Assembly (NCBI RefSeq): GCF_963855985.1
Contig: NC_087111.1
Span: 5,151,001-5,215,000 of the forward strand
Source: Ostrinia nubilalis
Taxonomy: Eukaryota; Arthropoda; Insecta; Lepidoptera; Crambidae
Reading direction: 5' to 3'
Length of the DNA stretch: 64,000 nt
This document shows positions 44,769 to 56,140 of this stretch, one piece after another; position 1 is the first letter of the stretch, and each line of letters starts with the position of its first letter. A model generated the notes under the pieces. The model was not told the DNA's origin. It did no database searches and saw nothing but the letters and a program-made list of their open reading frames with translations. A program made the translations under genes and the position numbers.

Positions 44769-45241
44769 AAAAATGTTGTCTACCACTGCTTTATTAGTCC
44801 TCGAGCGATTGACGCATCTCTCCCACGGGTGTGATCGCATCACTCAGATTACTTGCTCTAGTGTCATTAGAAATAACTAATGAGAAGAAAAGAAGCTATT
44901 TCTTTTGGGAATTACCATTTTAGAAATTACAGTTAAATATTAGATGCTAGGTTCTGCCTACCTTCTGGAATTTCGATAAGTATATGTGCTATTCTGGTAT
45001 AAGCTAAGCTAGACCATAGCCATAGTAAAGTAATATCAAAGTCCAAAAAAAGTAACAAATATCTACTATTTATTCAATTTCACTTGGTCAGGTACTTTTA
45101 AAAATATAGAAGATCCATCCTAGACTGCATCTCACTTAACACCGGGTGCAATTTCGGTCAAATACCTGCCTTGTCCTGCATAAAAAAAAAATTCTAAACG
45201 ACCCTTTTTCTTTGCAGTTCAGTGTAGTCACATCTCTTTTA

Positions 45242-45583
45242 GCCTCAGTTGCACCTCGTTAACTTTCTTCTTCTTCTTCTTTGGTTTATGGCGATGAACT
45301 TGCGTTTTTTCGCCACTGAGGGCACACTATTCCGCCAATGTCACGTGCGCAGCTTTTACACAGTGTGTTTATAAAAATAAATAATTTTGTAGCTGCAATT
45401 TAAGCAAATTTAAATACCTCAAACAAACAGACATCACAAATAAGACAACACAATACATGAAAATAAAATATAAACAGAACAAACAATAAAATTATGGGAG
45501 ACTCGTTAACTTTAACCGGTGTTTTTGTATGGAGTTTGACAGACTTTTGACGTTTGATAAAGTTAAAGTAAGATGGTGCAGCC
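45242..45583. mobile_element. Damaged fifth MITE copy split by a retro-insert
   Basis: 45242-45266 and 45501-45583 are two parts of the MITE seen at 28795. Between them lies a 234-bp insert, 45267-45500, flanked by CTCGTTAACTTT at both ends. Some of the MITE interior and right end is deleted. Confidence 0.75.
45267..45500 (-). mobile_element. 234-bp retro-insert with 12-bp duplication
   Basis: CTCGTTAACTTT at 45255-45266 and 45501-45512. A (CTT)n run at the left end reads as a (GAA)n tail on the - strand. The block CACGTGCGCAGCTTTTACAC has a relative at about 26467-26490, so this is a dispersed retroelement. Confidence 0.72.
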
Positions 45584-46426
45584 ATAATTAATTATCAATC
45601 ATTCTTTCTGCATCGAACCTCAGTGTAATAGGTATCTACAAGGCTATATTGCAATACTATCAAAGTGAAAACAGAACCACAGAATAAGTAATAGTACAGG
45701 TACAGAAGGATTACTCCGCAAGACGATTTAAATAAATGCGAGTCTTGCTACGACGCGATACAGTGGAATTCAGCTCGCACAGCACTACGTACCTACAATT
45801 TTATTCACCTACAAGTTTTGTCTCTTTCTATCGCGTGCCTCTGAACTCTTCTTACGCTGCTAGGGATGCTATGCTGTCTAGTGAAAAAATAGAATTAATC
45901 TACTTAGGTATTTGTAATGAGGTACGTATGTAGGTAAGTATTAGTGTTATTTTACCTTTGTAAAAATAACATTTTAAATATACCTACTTAGGATAAAAAA
46001 GTACTTATTTTAATACAATGTCTGCATTCATACCTATTTTAACATAAGACAAATAAATTAAACATACCTACTATCACAGAAGAAAGAATGACATCATACC
46101 TACCTACTTACTACGCAAACACGAAACGGCTACATCCTAGAACGAGAGGCATCACCCGAAAATCATATTTGTATTTGGCTTTGCACAAACTTATTTAATG
46201 TTACTCGCTGTACTTTGGCAACAATTTATTTTTTACTGAATATTGTTGGGGTACCTATGCATTATGGTAAAAGAACTAGCTTGTCGTAATTTGGTGTATC
46301 GATGTTACTCTTCCGTTTCATTTACCTACACGGAAAGGTAATAGTTAATATTTTAACGATAAAATTCTTAAAACTTCATAAATTGTATTCAAAAGAAATT
46401 ATTTATTAAAGGCAAAACATCAAGTC

Positions 46427-48032
46427 TAGGGCATGAATATCGGAATCTCGGAATCTCGTAATATCGGAATCTCGGAAGATAAGATCCGATATTACAATTC
46501 CGATATTGAGCGACCCAATATCGTAATATCGGAATCAGATAAAGGTTTTAATTGAGACTTTAAACAAAGCGTTTAAACGCGCCAGAATCTGCTACAAAGC
46601 TCAAAGTACATAATTGGCAAAGACCAATGATTTTCTCATGTCTCTCAACATCACTTTTTGTCCCACTGCAAATAATTACTAACCATAAAATGTTCTAAAA
46701 CAATTTAAGCACTTACCCTACTTGGTCTTAGCAATTAAAAACGACATCTCAACTCCCTTCCAAACATTAATAAAATTGGACTATGGCCCGTCAGTTCTGC
46801 GTACTATGTGCCCTGCCCATTGCCACTTCAGCTTGCTAGTCCGCCGGGCTATGTCAGGTCAGCGACTTTAGTTCGTAAACAGGGCTTCTCATTTCTGATT
46901 CGAACTCGTAAAGAAACACCAAGCACAGCCCTCTTCATAGCACGCTGTGCAACTTTGAGAGGCCACGTTTCCGAGCCGTATAGGTATTATCACTGGTAAC
47001 ACACATTGTTTGAAGACTTTCGTCTTTAAGCACTGAGGTATTTTGGACGAAAAGATGTTGTGTAGTTTCCCGAACGCGGCCCAGCCGAGTAGATTTGACG
47101 ATTTACCGCTTTCTCAAAATTGAATCTACTTAGCTGAATCGTTTATCCGAGGTTGACATACTTGTCAACAATTTCGAAAATCAGGTTCCCAACCGAAAAT
47201 AGGTAGGGCGGAACATAGTCATAAGCTTCGTTTTGTCCATGTCCAAGGCCTACCTGTTGGGAGACTCGATTAGGTCTTCGAGCATTGTGCCGAGGTCTTC
47301 CAGCGATTCTGCCCTAGTTAGCAAAACTGACGGCCGATGGGGCAGCAAGGTTCTGGAGTGAAGGCCACGTACCGGAAAGCGCAGCATAAGGCTGCCATCT
47401 ACAAGGTGGACCGACGACCTCATAAAGGTAAGCAGGAAGGCGCTGGATGCAGGCCGCCACCAACCGGCCATTGTGGAAATTATTGGGGGAGGCCTATGTT
47501 CAGCAGTGGACGTCATATGGTTGAAATGATGATGATGATATCGCCCCGTGGTTTTGTGAGTTGTACATCGATAAATCAAAAAGGAACAAATTACAAGCAT
47601 ATTCAAGTTTTTTACCACTGTCTAATATTTTTGTAACACGTGACTTGAATGACTCTACAAATCGTTCCGCCAGTATTGGTTGAAGGAGTAAAAGTTTGTT
47701 TGATACCTGTTTTACAAAAACACTTAAATTCTTTGCTAGTCCATTTCCATAATTGGCCCATTATCAGTTACCAATGATTACCCTTAACATACAAAATGGT
47801 TTTAAATACTTCAATTTTATAATTTTAAGAAGTGCTATTTTGTAATAAATGAAAGATTTTGATTAAAATCATTATTTTACTGTATACAATCGAGAAATTA
47901 TACGAACATAACCAAATATTTAAAATTTATAACACAAACTCAATTCCGATATTAATATCGGAATTCCGATATTGAGATCTAATATCGGAAACCAATATCG
48001 GAATTGAAAACCTTCCGATATTACATGCCCTA
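46427..48032. mobile_element. hAT-like non-autonomous transposon
   Basis: Ends are TAGGGCATG (46427) and its complement CATGCCCTA (ending 48032). ATCAAGTC flanks both ends (46419-46426 and 48033-48040), an 8-bp target duplication as in hAT elements. Both subterminal regions are full of ATATCGGAA in both orientations (about 46436-46530 and 47943-48020). No hAT transposase is visible; most of the interior is a rearranged RTE copy. Confidence 0.87.
46785..47545. mobile_element. RTE LINE copy with 5' inversion, nested in the hAT element
   Basis: 47333-47530 on the + strand encodes the LINE C-terminus (GRWGSKVLEWRPR, TRWTDDLIKV) and ends in an ATG repeat tail. 46785-47330 encodes the preceding part of the same ORF on the - strand (SLEDLGTMLEDL, then AQRAMKRAVLGVSLRVRIRN, then KLKWQWAGHI). 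The protein order would be continuous if the left part were flipped. The ACTGACGG motif is present at both breakpoints. This is what twin priming produces. Confidence 0.8.
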
Positions 48033-48556
48033 ATCAAGTCCCGACGTTCGCGCGCGTGACACTCAACTGATATACTTAATACCCGCCGGCGGGGCGCTTC
48101 GCTGTAGGTAATTATCGGATGTACCGCGCGGAGTGAGCCAGGCCTGACAGAACATCATAGTCGTAAATATCCATGTTGTCACTTGTCACATTCTTAACTA
48201 CTTGTAAACTGTAACAAATAGTTCGTATAAAAGCTGTATGGAAGTACCATTTTGATATACACTGATGAAATGGCGCTCTGAAGCATTTTAATTAAACTCA
48301 AAAAACTTTAACTTCCACGCCGTTTTGACACTTATTTCTGTAGTAATAAAGGCCATGTTTATATTGAGGAATATGCATTTTGTTGCAGCGAGAACTATTC
48401 AGCCTGAGGGTATGAGCACATGAAATTCGTTTTGGTTTGGTTGTTGTTTCCCGGTTGTTTTGTTCATTACATTTCCAAACTTATGTATTATGATTTCATA
48501 CTGAACATTATTGAGCTTTTCAGTGTGTGTTTAATCTGTTGAGAAAAATACTATAG

Positions 48557-49204
48557 TCCGATTTTTAATTCGACGGAATTCTGACAGCTGTCATTTTTTG
48601 ACAATTCAGATGTAATAAGCCTTTTTTGCTTTGAATTATTAATAAATAATATGAAATGAAATTTCATCAAGTACAATTTACAAGAATGAACTATTTTTTG
48701 TTTTGTGAATTCAATGAACACTAATTATTATGTACATTTTAGAGATTAAATAGAAAAAAACGTGTTTTTAACGTAGTAAAACAACATATTATCATAAACG
48801 AAAATATGTATTGATCATCAATCATCATTATCGTCATCATAATCAACTTGGATTATAAAATTGGCATCTTGTTAAGTTGATTATTTTATGAAGCTAAGAT
48901 TTTATTAACAAAAGGATTTTCATAAAAAAGGTTTGTAACCCATGGATTATTGGCCAGGGAGACCAGTAATAGAAAAATAATTTCCCAATTTTTTTTTGTA
49001 ACTTCAAAAGTATGATAATAAAAATTCAATTAACCATTTTGAAATGATCGGTACATTTTTAAGCCTTAGTTTTTCAAGTGAAACCTTAAATTCAAGAAAG
49101 GATTATATTTTAATTTATGAAAATGCTCTCCATTCTTAGTGGGAATGTTTCAGTGTTGACAACACTTCTGAAATGTCAAAATTCCGTCGAATTAAAAATC
49201 AGAG
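48557..49204. mobile_element. ~650-bp TIR element
   Basis: GATTTTTAATTCGACGGAAT at 48560 is mirrored by ATTCCGTCGAATTAAAAATC ending at 49200; TGACA/TGTCA continue the match. The interior is AT-rich and non-coding. Confidence 0.8.
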
Positions 49205-50390
49205 TTTAGACGGGGTTTTATGGGATTGTCTCGTTGAAATTTATGTTGTCTCGTAAAAATCATGTTGCCTGGATTCTTGTGATTGTGACACTAGCTATCG
49301 TTGCTATACTTTGATGCCGTGAAGGATATTGGCAAATAAACGTTGAATATTCAATTAGTGAATTAACTAAATGAAAAATATCCTATACTTAAGTAAATAC
49401 CTATGTGGCATCAGAAGACTATAAGTTCCTTTCATCCAGTACATAGTTCATCTAATGTTGTATAATACATTTTATGTAAAGAATTAAAGAAAGAATGCAG
49501 AAGAAAATTAAATAATAAAATCCTTACTACATTTTTCGTTTGGCCACCAACGCTGCTTGTGAACTTTTAACATTCTGCAACCTTTCGACAAAAAGCATAG
49601 CTATTCAAAGCAAGTTCTGTAAGTGATTCCAAAGCATCCAATGAAGAATTTAATCTGCTTCCTAAGGCTTTCCGTTTAATAGCGAGTGAACGTCGTCGAT
49701 AGCAGTAATTATGCCGCCAGATTGCACTCTAAGCTCTCTGGTTGACTGGAAGTGAATTGGATACACGGCACTTAAGGGTTTATGAGCTGCTGCTTTCAAG
49801 TGGTTAATTGGAAATAGATGAGGAATAGAGCCTTTTGTTGACGACGTTAAAAATAATAACTAACCATTTTTAGATGACTAAAAAGAGTTTCTCCGCTGAT
49901 GCAAGTAATTGTGAGTGAGGGTGTGACTGGATGGGAATTTTTTTCGATATTTTTCCCGATGAGTAATAGAGTGACTCGTTGGGAAGAAGCGGTTTAGTTT
50001 AGCTAGCATAGCTGATACCGTTTTCCATATTGTTTGCAGAGTTTGCAGTCTGCACACAATTTAATTTACTTTAATTTAACGTGTGCTATATTATATATTC
50101 AATGGCATAGTAACTTTTAATATCTTCCCCCAAGTTGAAGAAGGTACGAGTACTTAGGTCGTACTTTGTAAAGAACAATGAAAGACTTGTGCGGAAATTC
50201 AAACGGGAACCTACCAATTTAAAACAATTCTCTTTAAGACAAAATGTTCGGCTAATTTTCGAACTCCACGACACGTAAAAGGCAAAAGTCACGATATTAG
50301 CATAATTGAAATTGAAACGGTAGGATCAGCACCCTATAATAGTCAATATTGTAGAATTGAAACAATTTTACAGTCAAAAAATTTTTTTAA
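49205..50390. other. Unassigned AT-rich stretch
   Basis: Between a TIR element and a LINE-type repeat; nothing coding or structured noted. Confidence 0.4.
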
Positions 50391-50394
50391 TGCA

Positions 50395-50640
50395 AAAAAA
50401 GGCAGGTATTTGACCACAATCGCACATGATGTTAAGTGGGATGCAGTCTAGGATGGTACATCTGCCCTGTAAGTGCCTATTCACTCGCCTTGAAAAGGCT
50501 CGGATTATAGTCTTCGGGAAAGACAGCAGCAGGCAACGAATTCCAGTCACTAGCTGTTCGCATTATAGCGATTACCTTCATACACGAGGAGAGGGGTTTT
50601 CAATAAAAATGTTCCTGCTTTAATTTTTTTCAACTGGGTG
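50395..50640 (+). repeat. Dispersed LINE-type repeat
   Basis: GGCAGGTATTTGACCACAAT, GGATGCAGTCTAGGATGGTA and AAGACAGCAGCAGGCAACGA. A complementary fragment is at about 45110-45185 (AGATCCATCCTAGACTGCAT). Confidence 0.6.
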
Positions 50641-50833
50641 TCAGAGGATATTAGCTCGATGTACTAATTACGAAAATTTTCATTATTTGTCCCCACAAAA
50701 TTAAATTGTGGTTATTGAGAGATAATATTTAAGGTTTGAAGCCTTCAAGCTCTCATTACACCATTGTCCTCGCCATTCATAAAAAAGTCTGAATATCAAA
50801 AGTCAAATTCTGCCTTAACGTTTTTTACTCCAA

Positions 50834-51054
50834 TCTATACTAATATTATAAATGCGAAAGTAACTCTGTCTGTCTCGCTTTCACGCCTAAACCATTGAAC
50901 CGATTTTGATGAAATTTGGCATAGAGATAGTTTGAGTCTCGGGAAAGGACATAGGATAGTTTTTATCCCAGATTTTCAAACAGGGACGCGCGCGATAAAG
51001 TTTTTCTGTGACAGACAAAATTCCACGCGGGCGAAGCCGCGGGCGGAAAGCTAG
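50834..51054 (+). mobile_element. Non-autonomous Helitron, 221 bp
   Basis: Starts TC after A, ends CTAG before T. The hairpin CGCGGGCGAAGCCGCG lies about 11 bases before the end. It contains ATTATAAATGCGAAAGT and CCGATTTTGATGAAATTTGG, which recur in the copies at 23986 and 31722. Confidence 0.82.
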
Positions 51055-51639
51055 TAGATAACACTGCACAACAAAATTGCAACTTTTGGCTGATGATTGA
51101 CTTTCATTACATGATGTTTACTAATTTGACGTCGCTGATTCTGATATCTGCCGTCCATTTTTTCGTAGCAGCTCTTGTTTACGTGTTATAGCTTTCACTC
51201 AAAAATTGCTAAATTTCAGTCTTAATTCGCCGACAGTTCAAAAAATACTATGTTTTCTTTGTATAATTTAATATGGTAGCATTAATAAGTGTTTGTGTGA
51301 ATGATCTAAATCAATTTTGTTTCATTTGCGGAGAGGATAATGTTTAAATAATCCGTTTAAATGTGACAAAGTTCGTAAAATTGGCTTACAAAAATTAGTT
51401 TGGAGACCCAGTGGAAATGAAAGATAAGCTTTGAATTCCGCAAAAGGCGTGGAAAAGATGCGTTGAGTTTTTACGTTTATAAACAAATAAGAATATGTGT
51501 AGATTTAGGTACGAAACCGCTATGATCTGAAAGGAACCCTTGAACCATCGCGACGACTGTTATTTTTATTTTTGAACAAAAATGGTATTAACCAAAAAAT
51601 ATTGAACTAAATGGTAATTCCTTGCATACGTTTGGCATG

Positions 51640-52220
51640 TAGATGTCTTTTCAACCCTAAGAAGTCACCTGAACCTCATGTTGATACTTCACATGAGGAT
51701 TTTGAGGCGAAAACTGTCAGTGTAGAGACTTTGAATGTGACCCGAAATTTTCAAAACCATGTAGCCAAGATGGTTTAAACGATCGTTTTAGAAATTTAGG
51801 ATCTTCAAGTCTTCCGAAAAGACATGGAATGAGTTATTTTTTCCATTTTAATTTTTTTTTTGGAAAATCCGAAAAAATCTTACTATTCTTACACATCGAA
51901 CAACGTATGAGTCACTTACAAACATGTTTTTTGGTTGGATGTAATATAAACATCGAATTACACTCTCTTCGCAATCACCTGAACAATTTTATCACAACTC
52001 TTAAGGATCTAAATGAAGAACATGGCGAGCAATTCCACCAGGGCCTTCGTACGATAGAGGGACGCTATCAGGGCCACTGGAATGCACACATGATGGCTGA
52101 CTGCTGTTGAATCATTCAGAAGAGCTGTCTGCCTTCAGCATCAGCAAGGAAGTCAAATAAAAGAAAGTTTTTTCAACTTAACAACTTCATAAAATAGGAT
52201 CATCTCTAAAAAAAGAGTGG
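51640..52220 (+). pseudogene. Relic of a TE-associated 'EQFHQ' ORF
   Basis: 51829-52110 is open for 93 codons and includes LNEEHGEQFHQGLRTIEGRY, then QGHWNAHMMADCC. From memory, the string EQGERFHQDxxxxERRYQG..N..MMADYCW is common in arthropod repeat-encoded proteins. Decayed flanking sequence (LNDRFRNLGSSSLPKR) fits the part upstream. Frame breaks show it is dead. Confidence 0.5.
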
Positions 52221-52365
52221 TTTTTAACAAAAAGACCCAAGTGTCATATTTTTTTAACCAGAGCTGATACAGATATTTCAATCACAGATTTGAAATCGTC
52301 ATTAAAAATTGGACTAATACCATGTAAGATATCATCAGAAATGCTGTTGTGCAGTGTAATAAGTA

Positions 52366-52705
52366 TGTCGGCGCCGGACACAGATGCTGCAATTATTATT
52401 GATGATTAATAGTACCAATCTTAATATTATGTTATCTGTATAAATCTGTAGAGCGGAAGGTTTGTGATTCCTAAACGTAACACCCGACTAATGCGCAGAA
52501 AAAGATAACTGTCAATCAGTTGTGACATGTCAAGTGTGAGCAGGCGGCTGCGAGGTTATCTTTGAAAGCGTGTTGAGTTTGGTGGAACGTTAAATTGTAG
52601 GAAAAGTGGTTGTCAACCATCCAAGATATTATCTCCTTGCCCGTTAACCCACGCCAATGGAGATTCCACCCCTAGAGTTCCTTCTGATAGAGACCCAGTG
52701 CCTTT
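52366..52705 (+). repeat. 5' LTR of the TRIM
   Basis: 340 bp, identical to 53532-53871; the near-palindromic start TGTCGGCGCCGGACA is conspicuous. Confidence 0.9.
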
Positions 52706-52984
52706 ATCAGAAGTGGGATTCGAAGGGCACTATTCAAAGGAGATAAATCTTTCAGCATGCACACCTACGCTACGCAACTCATCAAGTTTTACATGGAGGA
52801 TGCTGGCTCAGACATTGAGAGTTGGTGCAGGTTGACGGAAATTATTGTGATTGACGTAAACTGGAAGGGCCTTTGTGAGTGAGTGAGTTGAGGGGGCCGG
52901 GCCAAGGGCGCCCGGGCCACCCTGTTGCCGTGGTTGAAGGGGCTGTTTACGCCCGGGCCACGCTGGTGTAATGTTGGTTTCCTG

Positions 52985-53400
52985 ATCGCACGGCTGCATG
53001 CCTGGATCAGCAGTAGTAGTGGTGCGGTTTGAGGTAAATGGTTGAAGGAGCCTTGGCTTAAGCCTTGCGCGTCGGGCCATGTTACCTAAACCCTGGTTTC
53101 CTGGTCGCATGGCTGCATGCCTGGATCAGCAGTAGTAGTGGTGCGGTTTGAGGTAAATGGTTGAAGGAGCCTTGGCTTAAGCCTTGCGCGTCGGGCCATG
53201 TTACCTAAACCCCGGTTTCCTGGTCGAAGGGGCCTCACGCCCGGGCCAGCTGTAATGTTTTGGTTTCCTGGTCGGCGGGGCCTCACCCCGGGCCAGCTGC
53301 AATGTTTTGGTTTCCTGGTCGGGCCTGACGCCCGGGCCAGCTGTAATGTTTTGGTTTCCTGATCCAGGGTCATCACGCCCTGATCAGCTGTATTTATTGT
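52985..53400. repeat. GC-rich tandem repeats inside the TRIM
   Basis: A 119-bp unit (starting GGCTGCATGCCTGGATCAGC) occurs at 52992 and 53111. It is followed by about four shorter units built from TTTTGGTTTCCTGGTC, GGGGCCTCACGCC and CGGGCCAGCTG between 53210 and 53390. Open frames on the - strand here only read through the repeat. Confidence 0.85.
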
Positions 53401-53531
53401 GATTCTACGATCTGATATTCGCACTCTCTGTAGTCAGGAATGGACGAGCTGTGATAATAAGAAATTGAATGTTTACAGATGGACAAACCCTGGACTAAGC
53501 GCACGAGGCCGTGCGATAGTCAGGCTGGCCG

Positions 53532-53871
53532 TGTCGGCGCCGGACACAGATGCTGCAATTATTATTGATGATTAATAGTACCAATCTTAATATTATGTTA
53601 TCTGTATAAATCTGTAGAGCGGAAGGTTTGTGATTCCTAAACGTAACACCCGACTAATGCGCAGAAAAAGATAACTGTCAATCAGTTGTGACATGTCAAG
53701 TGTGAGCAGGCGGCTGCGAGGTTATCTTTGAAAGCGTGTTGAGTTTGGTGGAACGTTAAATTGTAGGAAAAGTGGTTGTCAACCATCCAAGATATTATCT
53801 CCTTGCCCGTTAACCCACGCCAATGGAGATTCCACCCCTAGAGTTCCTTCTGATAGAGACCCAGTGCCTTT
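53532..53871 (+). repeat. 3' LTR of the TRIM
   Basis: 340 bp, identical to the 5' copy, followed directly by the AAGTA duplicate. Confidence 0.9.
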
Positions 53872-54451
53872 AAGTATATTAAATGCATGGCTTACCATGA
53901 TCTTAATCAATGGGCAGCAGTTTAGTACTTTTATTTATTCTGTGGTTTAGTTTAGTAAAAGTGCCAGAATACTGGTAAAAATTTAATAAATATTTTTGAT
54001 TTGATTTGCTTTACCTACGCAGGTATGCCTAGTTTGTAGAGAGCCTACTGTATTTACCTTGCATTACAATAGTATGCTAATACGTCATTGTAATAGAATT
54101 CTTATTTGAACAGCATTTATTTTGAATAATTATACAGGAATGAGACTTTGTTAGGAAAAAGGAACAATGGGCGGTTATAATGAGCGAGTATTTCTGAACT
54201 TACTGATGAAATGTAACAGTCAGCACATTAACTTAGTACAAATGGTAATTTTCGTCGATAGAATTTGAACTTTATGGTAATAAATTTAGAATTGTTTGAG
54301 AAAGTTCGATATTTCATGTCGTGTGTTGTCTACTGTACGCAAGCTTTTTGTTTCAATGTTTACTGAGAGGTTTTCTAGATTTTCACGTTCATATACCAAA
54401 CCTCGAAGTCGAACCTTAATTTCGAACTCCTATGTTCTTCTGATTAATTTC

Positions 54452-54592
54452 GTTGCGGGTCCAATGACAGTATAACTTTACCCCGGGACAAACTTGACCT
54501 TCATTGGTTGGGTTTTTATGGCGGTCAAGCTGTAGATCCTGGCTACACAGGAGTTGCAGTGGTGGGAACGAGAGGTGGGAATAGTCCCGTTC
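54452..54592 (+). mobile_element. Second copy of the SINE-like element
   Basis: Runs from GCGGGTCCAATGACAGTATA to GGGAATAGTCCCGTT and matches the complement of 33503-33628 closely. Confidence 0.7.
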
Positions 54593-54711
54593 ATATACCA
54601 ACAAATGTGGCGTAGAAGATACTTTCTTTGTCGTATATTACTTTGACATGGTATACAATTATAATTAATGTGTAATTTGTATTAAATTGCAAAATGCAAA
54701 ATTCAACCCCT

Positions 54712-54764
54712 AAGGAGGTAAAACGGGATCCACGCGTACGAAGTCGCGGGCGGCCGCTAGAGTC
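54712..54764 (+). mobile_element. Helitron 3' end relic
   Basis: CCACGCGTACGAAGTCGCGG then GCGGCCGCTAG: the right end of the 16565 family only. A similar left-part relic, CCGAAACTACTGGACCGATT, lies at about 86-105. Confidence 0.55.
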
Positions 54765-54879
54765 AATAAATAATTAAAAATTGTGGCACCTTAAATAGTT
54801 GAAATTGATGATATTTTGCTATGAAAATATAAGCCTACAGTCTGATATTTCATTTACTGTACTTATTAATTGTATGTTA

Positions 54880-55029
54880 CAGTCAAAACTCATAACGCAC
54901 TCAAGTGATTTTGACTAACGCCCTAGGTCAAAACCTTGACCTTGACATATTATTATGGCATCAGCCAAAACCACTTTTGACAGATTTTTTTAGTCAAAAG
55001 TGGTTTTGACCGATTATGAGTTTTGACTG
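54880..55029. mobile_element. 150-bp TA-flanked MITE
   Basis: TA|CAGTCAAAACTCATAA at the left and TTATGAGTTTTGACTG|TA at the right. Mariner-like by its TA duplication. The interior carries further copies of AAAACCACTTTTGAC in both directions. Confidence 0.82.
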
Positions 55030-55039
55030 TAACATTATA

Positions 55040-55945
55040 TTTTCATCAAATCAACACACTTTTGTCAGGTATGCTTTATTTGATGACTAATATAGTACAG
55101 CCCACGGCATGGAGTCAACAAGCAAAATAAATAGAGTCATCTGTTTTAGTTACATCAAAAGCTTGTCTGTTGACTTATTCCTACGCGGGAAAGATAAACT
55201 GTAATATTAAAATAAAATAAGCCGGCGATTCCAACTTGGGTTCATAACGTATTTATTTATGAGAGCAAACGAATGTGTTATATCAGTATTCAGTGCTGAA
55301 GCTGTGTAATTAGTAACGTGAAAAATATGTATCGACGATTTAATTTTAATTTTTCTTTAGCTTTATTTATCACTTTCTGATCGCGGCTTGGAACTACATA
55401 ATAGGTCATGTTTAGTCCATCAGACTTAATAATAGAAATATTTTGTCAAATTTAACAGTTAGGGTAAAGGTCTTTCAGTAGAATTAGAAATCATATTGAT
55501 AAAAAAAGTAATATTTAGTCTTTGATTTACTCTAGTTTGGTAATTGGAATAGGCCATGTAAGGATACACACACCACACACACACAGACCATTTATCATTA
55601 AAATAGTCAAAGCTTTTTGCAAATGGCCCGCAAAATGTAAACAGTGCTATTTCATTTAAGACAGATTTACACAGTAGCCTCACTGACCCATTTTGATCAA
55701 TCTCAATGGCCTCTTAGGCATCAGAGTAGTGAGAAGTATACATGGAATGGAATGTCTCTCTTATTATAACTACCTGAGATGCCATAGTATTTATGTACCG
55801 TAGTACAAGCCCGCCAATATCTTTAGTTGGTACTAACATTGGCAACAATCTTACACACAGTTTTGCATTAGGGACTATGTATTTTGAATTAATTTAAACA
55901 TTTTGTTGCAGCTATGTAGTTCGATGAAGAAATATAAGTACCTAC
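55040..55945. other. Unassigned stretch
   Basis: AT-rich DNA with a short (CA)n run at 55566-55583; no gene seen. Confidence 0.4.
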
Positions 55946-55949
55946 ATCA

Positions 55950-56140
55950 GTCCCGGTGAGACGTACCGGTAAACGTGGCGAAGTATCTACGTTCATCCAC
56001 AAGGTGGACAGATGACCACTTAAAGGTAGCAGGAAGGTGCTGGATGCAGGCTGCTACCAATCGGCCAATCTGTAAAACAGTGGGGGAAGGCTTATTTACA
56101 ACAGTGGACGTCCTATGGCTGAAATGTTGATGGTGTAACG
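55950..56140 (+). mobile_element. RTE fragment, (ATG)n family
   Basis: ACAAGGTGGACAGATGACCA, GGAAGGTGCTGGATGCAGGC and the end GGACGTCCTATGGCTGAAAT then GTTGATGGTG. Confidence 0.78.

Larger units (their letters stand above)
52366..53871 (+). mobile_element. TRIM: miniature LTR retrotransposon
   Basis: Direct repeats of 340 bp (52366-52705 and 53532-53871) are identical by eye and start TGTCGGCGCC. AAGTA flanks both sides (52361-52365, 53872-53876). Directly after the first repeat, ATCAGAAGTGGGATTCGAA looks like the complement of a tRNA T-arm and acceptor stem, a plausible primer site without the CCA complement. The 826-bp interior codes for nothing recognisable and contains GC-rich tandem repeats. 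The LTRs end in TTT rather than CA, and no polypurine tract precedes the 3' copy; both are unusual. Confidence 0.88.

Noticed and set aside
47250..47618. 122-codon - strand frame as an independent gene
   Set aside because: It mixes antisense of the sense RTE tail with sense coding of the inverted RTE part.
52808..53424. Two - strand frames rich in RPGN/PGVRP
   Set aside because: They read through GC-rich tandem repeats inside the TRIM.
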